This document shows, one piece after another, positions 56,205 through 64,000 of a DNA stretch of 64,000 nucleotides. Made by a program: the position numbers and the translations under genes. Below the pieces are notes generated by a model, which saw only the letters and a list, made by a program, of their open reading frames with translations, was not told the DNA's origin and searched no databases. Position 1 is the first letter of the stretch; each line of letters opens with the position of its first letter. The DNA is from Gigaspora rosea. Its lineage: Eukaryota; Glomeromycota; Glomeromycetes; Diversisporales; Gigasporaceae. Location of the stretch: assembly GCA_003550325.1 (NCBI GenBank), contig QKWP01001876.1, positions 1 through 64,000 of the forward strand, read 5' to 3'.

Positions 56205-56612
56205 ATGGTACAAGAAGCCTATACTCAATATGTTTTAATTTTTAAATCACTATAATTTTTTGTGCAAGAGGTTTTTTTAAAAAAACTGACCAGTAACTTT
56301 GTAGAGCAATATTAGTTCTATAAATTTGCCAAATATTTTTTAAAAAACCTTCTCTATAAAAAGTTGATGTGTTGTAAAAGTTAACTATTGTTTTATATAT
56401 AATTACTATGTGTTTCAATTTTAACTAACTTTAAAGTGTTATAACTTTTTATAAAGACAATATTTTAAAAATCTGACCAGTAACTTTGTTCATTATAATA
56501 AGATCTACAAATTTGCCAAATATCTTTTAAAAATATTGTCTCTACAAAAGTTGATGTATTTTAAAGTTATACTATTTTATTGTCTAGTATAGGCTTCTTG
56601 CACTATATATAA
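56205..56612. mobile_element. Inverted-repeat MITE with CAAGAAGCCTATACT ends
   Basis: About 400 bp; both ends carry CAAGAAGCCTATACT (right end on the minus strand). The body holds two diverged copies of CTGACCAGTAACTTTGT, CTACAAATTTGCCAAATAT and AAAAGTTGATGT. Related sequence occurs at 6890-7110. No ORF, and the target duplication is unclear. Confidence 0.6.
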
Positions 56613-57489
56613 ATTGCAGGATTTGATAAAATAAGAATGGATGACTTGAATATGAATATTTTGATAAATAAAAAAAGGGAATATGTTTTCCACACACCCG
56701 CATGGTTGTGCACCCCTATATGCATGCATATAAATAACAATCATCTAAGATAATCGCTAATATTTTTTTTGTTGATTTTTTGCTTTTTGTTTTTTTTTTA
56801 CTAATTTTTTTTTCTTTTCGCCAGTTTTGGCGCCGTAGTTGCTGTCGTTGTTGGTGTTGCCTTTGGTGTTATCACTGGTGTCATTGTAGATGTCATCACA
56901 GGTGTCATAGTTGGTGTCGTCGTTGGTGTCATTGTAGGTTTGTCATTAGTATTGTTGTTGTGACGCTGTTGTTGAGTCGTTGCTGTTGAGTCGCTAAAAG
57001 ATTTTCTTTAAGTTCAATCATAGAAGGCGGTCTTGCACGTTTTTGCTGTTTTTCCAGAGACAGTCTTGCAAGGTTTTTTCATTTTTCCGAAGTTGTTTCT
57101 TTTGTGACTTTAATGGTCTTACCTATTTCTTCGGTGAAAACTAGTACTGGCTTTGTAGTGAGTTTTTCGTGTTCCTTTTTTTTCTTCTCTTTTTATAACT
57201 TTTTTCTTTTTTTTTGTGTACATTTCTTTGGTTCTTGTAGAAGGTGGTCTCGCATGTTTTTCTCGATTTTCTGAAGACGGTTTTGTACGTTTTTCTCATT
57301 TTTCCTGAGTTGTCTTGTGTGCTGTTTTTTGTGTCGCTTTATGTATTTTCTGGTATTGTTGAAAACTGGTACTGGCTTTGTATTTGGATGTGGTAGGTTT
57401 TGATAAGCGTTCTTTTTTTTATTTGTAAGTTTTTTTTATTTTTTTTTCTCTGTCTTATTTACTAATTTATTTGATGATTTTTTGAAGTC

Positions 57490-57640
57490 GCCGCTTTTAG
57501 AGTCATCGTTCTTTAGAGTCGTCGCTTTTTGGAGTCGTCACTTTTTGGAGTCGTCACTCTTTGGAGTCAGCACTCTTTGAAGTTGTCACTCTTTGGAGTT
57601 GTCATTCTTTAGAGTTGTCATTTTTAGAGCTACGATTTCA
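57490..57640 (+). repeat. TTTGGAGTCGTCAC minisatellite
   Basis: About seven units of 19-21 bp (TTTGGAGTCGTCACTCT and variants), becoming more diverged toward the right. Located inside the 1.3 kb element. Confidence 0.7.
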
Positions 57641-57705
57641 TCGCCAATGCAGATTTCATTTGAAATGGGTAGTTCGACTCCTTGTTTCGAATTTAATAGG
57701 TGGTG

Positions 57706-57800
57706 GTTGCGTTAGGGTTTGAGTTAGGATTAGGGTTTGAGTTCAAGTTAGGGCTAGTGTTCGAGTTAGGGTTAGCATTAGTGTTAGCATTAGTGTTGTA
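57706..57800 (+). repeat. Degenerate TTAGGG-like repeat
   Basis: Units such as GTTAGGGTTTGAG and GTTAGCATTAGTG alternate for about 95 bases. TTAGGG is the common fungal telomere repeat, but this block is degenerate and interstitial. Confidence 0.5.
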
Positions 57801-58074
57801 GTTTTTATTGTATATAGATGTCTCGTCTCGTCTATATTGTTCATATATATATATATTTTTTAATAATTAATAAAGTTTTTTTAAAAAAAATTATAAAATC
57901 GATTTGATTGGTCGATTGTGACAATGAGGCACGTGTTGCACGTGCTCGATTTTGATTGGCCGACTAAGGGGTGCACAACCGTGCGGGTGCATGAAATTCT
58001 TAGACCCTAAAAAAATAAATATATAAATAAAAATTAAAAAATAAAAAAAATTAAAAAAAATATAAAAAAGAATC

Positions 58075-58345
58075 AAATTCAGGGTCATTTTAACCATATT
58101 TGGGCTCATTTGAACCCAATTGGGTTCATTTGAACCTAAAATCGGTTCATTTGAACACAAACCAGGTTCATTTAAACCAATCGGGTTCATTTAAACTAGA
58201 GTTGCCTGCCGTAATTAATTACAACCTTTATGACATATAGATTGCAATATTACGACATATAGGTTGTAATATTACAACTTGTTAAAAACAATTACAGCTG
58301 GCAACTATAATTTAAACCCAAGCTGGGTTTATTTGAGCCTTTATT
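58075..58345. repeat. GGGTTCATTTGAACCCAA minisatellite, interrupted
   Basis: Six to seven units of 20-22 bp, each a near palindrome (GGGTTCATTTGAACCCAA). On the minus strand it reads as repeated N-E-P. The array is interrupted at 58197-58309 by a hAT MITE and resumes with AAACCCAAGCTGGGTTTATT. Confidence 0.65.
58197..58309. mobile_element. 113 bp hAT-type MITE inside the minisatellite
   Basis: Inverted ends TAGAGTTGCCTGCCGTAATT and TATAGTTGCCAGCTGTAATT. Exact 8 bp flanks ATTTAAAC at 58189-58196 and 58310-58317. The interior repeats ATTACAACC / GGTTGTAATATT. Non-autonomous. Confidence 0.75.
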
Positions 58346-58429
58346 TAAATTTTAAACCCAAGCCAATACCCTAATAAAATTTGAAAACTTACTTCCGGTA
58401 CTTAGGCCTAAGAGTCAAAAAACAGAAAC

Positions 58430-58466
58430 CCCTATCCCGGGCAACGCCCGGGCTCTAAGAACTAGT
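58430..58466 (+). mobile_element. Helitron-like 3' terminus
   Basis: A 7 bp stem hairpin CCCGGGCAACGCCCGGG (58436-58452) is followed nine bases later by CTAG (58462-58465) and then T. A GC-rich hairpin about 10 bases before a terminal CTRR, with insertion next to T, is the classical Helitron 3' end. The 5' end (TC...) and any Rep/helicase gene are not identified, so this may be a truncated or very small element extending to the left. Confidence 0.5.
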
Positions 58467-58845
58467 TTTTATTTTTAGTTATCCAATTCATCAGATTATG
58501 ATCATACCTCCAAAAATTTCTGCTGACCTATAAACAACCCCAAAATGTTCGATATTCCTTAAACATTTTCTGATTTTAATGCCAATTAAATAATAAATAA
58601 ATATGAACGAAGTTGTTCAATTTATAATTTGTATAAATCAAAGTATATAGTACTGTACATACGTAGTAATATGTCGCTTGCAAAAGTTTGTTAATAATAT
58701 TGCATATGTATTGATCTGCATTGATCTTATTGGTCATGCGGATCTCGTGACTTTGTTTTTATAATTTTATTGGTTAATCTATTTTAGACATCACATTCAA
58801 ATTCAGGAGAAAGTTTACGGATCACGTGATTTTGTACCTACCCCT

Positions 58846-59184
58846 CAGAGACCCGTAAAAATTTTTTGTGTTATACAAAATCTTTAATTGCTTTATTGCA
58901 AAAATTTGTATTAATTTGTAATAAAATATTAACTTTATATTAATTTGCGATTTGTTTCAAAAACAAAAATTTACTCAAAATTTGTTCTGACCTTGCTTGT
59001 CTTTTATGTTCATTCATTTTCTCTTTCGGAAACTTTAATTCAGCACACTATCTGACATTATTAGCCAATCAAATTTATAGAATACATGTGAATTTTACCC
59101 TTAGAAATTTGGTTTAATTTGCATTATCAATCTAAATTTGCATTAGTTTGTATTAATTTATATACAAATTTTTACGGGTCTCTG
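58846..59184. mobile_element. hAT-type MITE with exact 8 bp target duplication
   Basis: 339 bp; terminal inverted repeats CAGAGACCCGTAAAAATTT on both ends. CTACCCCT flanks both sides (58838-58845, 59185-59192), exact. The interior repeats TTAATTTGTATTAATTTGC variants. No ORF. Confidence 0.8.
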
Positions 59185-59354
59185 CTACCCCTAAGTTAGA
59201 AAGTTATGTAGGTACAAAAATTACCCGATTTGGGGGTCGTCTAAAGCGGAGCAGAATCACGTGATATCTGACCAATCAAATTATCGAATTGTGATAATCT
59301 TTGGTGAAGCAAACATGAAAGAGAAGCAAAAACCTTGAAAAATACAAAACACGG

Positions 59355-60173
59355 TGTTACTATCCGGTTGGGAGATATCAGACATGCCAGTAGAGCTATC
59401 AAGGATAGTAAACGATGGCAGGGTAATTCAGATGGGCTGAGATGAATATCAAATAGGGTGGTTTTATAATAAGAAAGGAGGAAAATATGTAATAATAAAT
59501 ATGTAATCAAATAATAAATCAAATAAATAATCGTTAAACTTGTATGTGACATTCAGCAGATATAATATAAAAAGAAATCACTCAGAAGACTTTATTATAA
59601 AGGAGGAATTTACTCAGATAAACCTAAATATACAAGAAGAGCGAATACATTGGTCTTTTATACATGTTAGCAAACTCAATTCCCCCCGGGTCATTATCCT
59701 TCCGTCATTACTAATACAAATTTTATCTAACACCAATTGAATCTTTATCTCGCGTCTTTATCCAATTCAAGACTCACACCCGAAGCATTAATTTAAAATC
59801 TGCCTTTCTAACTCTTCATTGGGCTAGCAGATTTGCGATAATATTTAAAGGCTTCACGCGCTTAGTATTGTTCAAGCATGAATCTAATTTAATTTCACGC
59901 ATCGTAGATATTTTAGTATGGATATCGGGTTTGGTAATTTTACATATCTATAGAAGGACATATATGGCAATCGGGATATCTATAAATAGTAATAAGAAAG
60001 ATATATATGGTAATAACGTAGGGTGGGTATAGGTATTATATTTAAGGAAGGGATAATCGATTATAATCGTGGGCAATTTAAGGTGATCGGATCGTGATCG
60101 TACAGGGATGAAAAAGCAGGGGTGATGATCAAAAAGAAGATTTTGTGCGCAGAAAATTTTTAATAGTGTAACA
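59355..60173 (-). repeat. LTR (3' LTR in element orientation)
   Basis: Direct repeat partner of 61271-62589, TG...CA bounded, 819 bp. It contains ACTTTATTATAAAGGAGGAA and TTCATTGGGCTAGCAGATTT, identical in both LTRs. Short frames on either strand here are not genes. Confidence 0.85.
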
Positions 60174-60619
60174 TACTCCTTTCCTTTGTTTTTGAGCTCC
60201 TGCGAGAAGATTGGAAATAAATACAAAGGTTTCCTTCGGTTTTGAAATACCTACTAACTCAATATATCGATTAAAAAATTCTCATAGAATCTTTGAAAAT
60301 GTCAGATTGGAATTTATTATCCTCTCTCAATTTTCTTTTTATATCGACATGGAATTGGAACTGGAAAAGATGAGTATGAAAAAATTTTTGATGATCTTTC
60401 CATACTAGGGAGTAAGCAATTGAATTTTCCTCGCTCTAGTATTCGAATGGTATGTGATTGTATCTTTCCAGCTTCGACAAAGTATCATCATGCTGGTGAT
60501 AAATTAAACAAAGTTTTTATTCCAGTTCTTAATATCGATATAAGCATGCAGGGCGGCGAGATAAATGTGATCTTCCTTTCAAACTACCATTTTGAAGCAA
60601 TTTTAATTTCACTGTAGGG

Positions 60620-60980
60620 CTTGCTTCATTCATTCTCTATCCAAAATTCTAAGTTGTTTTTCACCGAAAGATCGTTGATGGAAAGCTTCTTGACCGTAAA
60701 ATTTTGAATCTGATTCTTCTTTTGTCTCTTCTGATTCTTCGTCATCAGAATCGTATTTATAATAACTTTCACCAGAATAAAGGTCTTGTTCTTTAGAAGA
60801 AATATCCAATGATTCAGTGGAATTCTGGTCTGAATTTTGCTCAAATTTCGATACATATGAAAATGTACATTCGATGGTGTAATGTCCATACTGGCGACAA
60901 TTATAGCAAAGAAATCGATTCGGCTTCCTGGTCTTGTTCGTAGGAGGTTGGGATAATCTTTTCTTCCTGGTCTTCTATCC
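60620..60980 (-). pseudogene. Gag-like zinc-knuckle fragment of the LTR element
   Basis: The minus strand carries one CCHC knuckle, CYNCRQYGHYTIEC (about 60867-60908), the C-x2-C-x4-H-x4-C pattern of retroelement nucleocapsid proteins, preceded by a basic Pro/Arg-rich stretch and followed by an acidic Ser/Glu-rich tail. It is the only recognisable coding part of the element and is treated as a fossil. Confidence 0.7.
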
Positions 60981-61270
60981 GCTAGGCTGTAATTATACTG
61001 GTCCGAGTTGGCATGGGTTAGAAATGTGGGGTTTCAGATTTAAATGGAGGTCTATAAGAGTTAAATCGAAAAGGTCGTTTAGGTGTCCATGTGAGTGAAA
61101 TAAATTCCAATGTTATCGCAGTTAAATAAAGTAAATCGGCCAGGTCAGGGTGGTCCATTGTTTGAAAAAAGTTTTGAAAGAAAAAAATTTTGGGGGCAAA
61201 AAAAAAAAATAAAATAAAATTCTATAACGAAATCTGAAGTATGGCGTATCTCCACACAATCGGCACCATT

Positions 61271-62589
61271 TGTTACTATCCGGTTGGGAGATATCAGACA
61301 CGCCGGTAGAGCTATCAGAATAGTAAACGATGGTAGGGTAATTCGGATGAGCTGAGATAGATATCGGATAGGGTGGTTTTATAATAAGAAAGGAGGAAAA
61401 TATGTAATAATGAATATGTAATCAAATAATAAATCAAATAAATAATCATTAAACTTGTATGTGACATTCAGCAGATATAAATAATATAATAATCAGCAGA
61501 TACAATCAGAGTTTAAAATTCAAATTCAAAATTATGTTCTCAAATGAACTAAATTTGGAGTATTAATGTTCTCAAAAAATTTTTAATGTTCTCATTATAT
61601 AGAATTTTATTTTTTAATACGCATATATTTTTATTATATAAAACTATCTTGGACTTTTAAGTAAAGTTATAGACAAAGGCTTTTTGATTTTAATAGTACT
61701 TAGAAAATTTAAATTGGTTAAATTGATCATGTAATATACTTATTTAACTTTTTGCAACTATAAATCTTTTTTCAAATATTTAAAAAAAAACTAATAGTTA
61801 TAAATACTAATAATATTTTGAGAACATTTTATCAGTACAAAATGTTCTCAAATAAGAGAACATTATTTTAAATATTAATGTTCTTAAAAAAAATTTAGTG
61901 TTCTCATGAGAACATGAGAACATCGAATTTTAAACACTGGATACGATATAAAAATAAATAAATCAAATCAGCAGATATGATATAAAAAGAAATCACTCAG
62001 AAGACTTTATTATAAAGGAGGAATTCACTCAGATAAACCTAAATATACAAGAAGAGCGAATACATTGGTCTTTTATACATGTTAGCAAACTCAATTCCCC
62101 CTGGGTCATTATCCTTCTGTCATTACTAATACAAATTTTATCTAACACCAATTGAATCTTCCCCTCGCGTCTTTATCCAATTCAAGACTCACACCCGAAG
62201 CATTAATTTAAAATCTGCCTTTCTAACTCTTCATTGGGCTAGCAGATTTGCGATAATATTTAAAGGCTTCACGTGCTTAGTATTGTTAAAGCATGAATCT
62301 AAATTAATTTCACGCGTCGTAGATATTTTAGTATGGATATCGGGTTTGGTAATTTTACATATCTATAGGAGGACATATATGGCAATCGGGATATCTATAG
62401 ATAGCAATAAGAAAAGATATATATGGTAATAACGTAGGGTGGGTATAGGTATTATATTTAAGGAAGGGATAATCGATCATAATCGTGGGCAATTTAAGGT
62501 GATCGGATCGTGATCGTACAGGGATGAAAAAGCAGGGGTGATGATCAAAAAGAAGATTTTGTGCGCAGAAAATTTTTAATAGTGTAACA
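61271..62589 (-). repeat. LTR (5' LTR in element orientation), with nested MITE
   Basis: Same sequence as 59355-60173 apart from a 433 bp hAT MITE and its surroundings (about 61480-61990), which also include a short local expansion of ATAATATAATAATCAGCAGA. Confidence 0.85.
61507..61939. mobile_element. hAT-type MITE inside the LTR
   Basis: 433 bp; ends CAGAGTTTAAAATTC and CAGTGTTTAAAATTC (minus strand). Flanks GATACAAT (61499-61506) and GATACGAT (61940-61947), an 8 bp duplication with one mismatch. Subterminal ATGTTCTCA / TGAGAACAT repeats occur at both ends (at least five per side), a probable transposase-binding array. Confidence 0.8.
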
Positions 62590-62764
62590 ATGGCAGCCTA
62601 AACCTACCTTGGTGTGTTAATTAAAAATGTCGGGAAGGCAATTTTGCTTATATATTACAACTTAAAACCTACTAACCTTAATCTAAGATGACCCTAACCC
62701 TAAAGTTAATTCGATAAAATATTTTAGAAGAATCTGCTCCGCTTTAGACGTCCCCCCGATTTGG

Positions 62765-64000
62765 TAAGTGTTCACGTGAATTCGTAGGTGTCCGTAGACT
62801 TACACCAAATTCAGGTTGTATTGTCATATGATCGTCACGTTTCACCAGATTTACATCCTGATTGGCCATTATCGAAACTCGGGGGTAATAGTATCCGGCA
62901 AGTATTATTTCTAAATAAGGATAAACTACGTAATCAATAATACACGTTGAAAAAACCGTTATATAAGAATTTTTTTTCCCATCGTCAACGTTAATTTCTG
63001 AATTTTCATCACTTTCTACTTTTCTTGTTCTATATTTTATACCTTATACACTGTTTTTAGTATACACTGTTTTTTTTTATATTCCGTTTATTTATTTATT
63101 AGTAGTTTAGTGTTTTATCTTTTGTTTTTTTTTTTTGCATAAGAAATTTTTGTGGTTTGGAGGGTATAGGTTGTTTTTTTTTATGGGTTGGTTTTTTTTT
63201 GAGTCATTTTCTCGAACTCTAGAGAATAAATTGAGTCAAAGCTACTTGATGAAATACAAATGCGTATTAATGATTCAAGGGAACAACCCGCTGAAAACTG
63301 GGAACAACCACGACTAGTACTGGTGAGTAGGAGACTGGGTTGGGGAAACTTTCCCAATTGACAAGATACACCTCTTCGCGGTGGTTGGGACAAGTAGGAG
63401 ATATAATCTCTGAAACTAAGTATCTCGAAATTTTTTGTTTTTTTTTCGTTATATGTAAAATTAAATTTTTTTAATACTGTAATTGATTATGTTCGAATCT
63501 TTGTATAAATTATTTTTGATTAATTAATAAAGGCTAAGAATTTTTGAGTGCATTTAAAATCATGAACCACATAATAAATTTTTCGTGTGTATTCAAAATC
63601 ATGAATTATTAAATAATAAATCTTTCACTTGTATCTTAAAGTATGAATTTATTAATGAATCTTTCGCGTGTATTCAAAACATGAATTTATATCTAATGAA
63701 ATATGTCACTGTACTGTGCATCAGATTAATATTAAAGTATGTAATTATAAATCATAATGAAGCAGTATTTCGTATGCAAATTTATTTAATGTACAACGCT
63801 AAGGAGCTTAAAAGTTGGTTTTGTAAGTGCAGGTGATTTTAATATATGAACTCCAAAATGTAATCTGTTAAAGAAATTTATATTTGTAAAATTTTGGGAC
63901 GTATGATTCAATTATTTTTAAAGTGCAAGTTTCTTCTGGCCAAAATCATATAGACCTTTTCTCCTTTGAGCACAATAACTTTCGCTAATAGTCCGGCAGA
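62765..64000. other. Intergenic end region with short tandem repeat
   Basis: 63370-63430 resembles 46310-46385 (CTCTTCGCGGTGGTTGGGAC versus CTCTTTGTGGTGGTTAGTGC) and may be a shared coding or repeat remnant; a nearby stretch reads NDSREQPAENWEQPRLVLVS in one frame. 63545-63690 has four units of about 40-50 bp with TTTCGTGTGTATTCAAAATC and ATGAATTTATTAA. No established gene. Confidence 0.4.

Larger units (their letters stand above)
56695..57989. mobile_element. 1.3 kb inverted-repeat element with Lys/Thr-rich minus-strand fragments
   Basis: Terminal inverted repeats CACCCGCAYGGTTGTGCACC match at 22 of 23 bases when extended (56695-56717, 57967-57989). The interior is T/G-rich. On the minus strand short open stretches read TPTTTPTMTPVMTSTMTPVI and KMRKTYKTVF / KMKKPCKTV, the latter pair suggesting internally repeated coding sequence, but stops interrupt. 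57490-57640 is a TTTGGAGTCGTCAC minisatellite and 57706-57800 is a degenerate TTAGGG-like repeat. Confidence 0.55.
59355..62589 (-). mobile_element. LTR retroelement, non-autonomous, minus strand
   Basis: A fossil LTR element. Direct LTRs lie at 59355-60173 (819 bp) and 61271-62589 (the latter lengthened by a nested MITE), each starting TGTTACTATCC and ending GTGTAACA. On the minus strand the right LTR is followed two bases on by a primer-binding-site-like TGGTGCCGATTGTG, and a purine tract AACAAAGGAAAGGAG precedes the other LTR, fixing orientation. Flanks ACGG / ATGG are a worn 4 bp duplication. The 1.1 kb interior has a gag-like zinc knuckle but no reverse transcriptase or integrase, so it is a short non-autonomous element. 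It appears broken. LTRs differ by a few percent overall, suggesting a fairly young insertion, younger than the MITE that holds it. Confidence 0.85.
59234..62754. mobile_element. MULE-like MITE, CTTTAG family, copy 2 (split by an LTR element)
   Basis: Ends GGGTCGTCTAAAGCGGAGCA and its inverted counterpart GGGACGTCTAAAGCGGAGCA. CCCGATTTGG flanks both sides (59224-59233, 62755-62764), an exact 10 bp duplication that resembles the CCTTATTTGG target of copy 1 at 53909. The MITE proper is about 290 bp; it is interrupted at 59355-62589 by an LTR retroelement. The shared interior includes GGCAGCCTAAACCTACC and TGACCCTAACCCTAAAGTTA. Confidence 0.85.

Noticed and set aside
57891-58190. 99-residue minus-strand frame with repeated NEP
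   Set aside because: It is read from the GGGTTCATTTGAACCCAA minisatellite; no conserved domain.
59540-60617. Several plus-strand frames of 65-66 residues
   Set aside because: They are antisense to, or inside, the LTRs and interior of the minus-strand LTR element.

Overview
This is an AT-rich eukaryotic window (roughly a quarter G+C by eye) that fits an arbuscular mycorrhizal fungus (Glomeromycotina, Rhizophagus-like). The host-gene remnants point there: a decayed TKL-type protein kinase with the HADFHSG / ITDLGLS signature of the expanded Rhizophagus kinases, a Sel1-repeat fragment, a ribonuclease-inhibitor-type leucine-rich-repeat fragment, and a small HMG-box-like gene of the kind these fungi carry in many copies. 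Species assignment is inference.

The window is mostly a nested graveyard of transposable elements. Positions 1-12.6 kb hold a tRNA-headed retroposon family (copies at 203-793, 8578-9283, 10840-12055), several small inverted-repeat elements, and long A/T-rich stretches. 13.8-16.6 kb hold the Sel1 and kinase remnants, separated by a tandem array of about 110-131 bp units. 17-26 kb is layered insertions: a fourth retroposon copy split by a 2.5 kb element that itself carries a hAT-type MITE, a 1.7 kb TA-flanked element holding two other MITEs, a TTAA-flanked MITE, and a large fold-back. An LRR pseudogene lies at 27.28-28.02 kb.

The clearest coding locus is a complete-looking hAT DNA transposon at 28392-33818. 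It has 20 bp terminal repeats, an exact 8 bp target duplication, GCCGTAAT subterminal arrays, and a six-exon BED/DUF659/hAT-dimerisation transposase. One homopolymer frameshift lies in the reading frame.

33.8-48.7 kb has fewer recognisable elements and contains the HMG-box-like gene (39699-40025), a 58-residue basic ORF, a Harbinger-type MITE and several tandem repeats. 49.17-55.17 kb is a 6 kb chain of palindromes: seven double-palindrome monomers with a period near 385 bp, terminal modules in four copies, and three MITEs inserted into it, two of them with verifiable empty sites in neighbouring units.

56.6-64 kb holds another inverted-repeat element, a minisatellite with a hAT MITE inside, a Helitron-like 3' end, and a three-level nest: a MULE-like MITE containing a non-autonomous LTR element, one LTR of which contains a hAT MITE.

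No rRNA, functional tRNA or CRISPR was found. No gene pathway is encoded here. What the window records is repeated insertion by many unrelated DNA-transposon families, a tRNA-derived retroposon and one LTR element, into and around decaying members of large host gene families.
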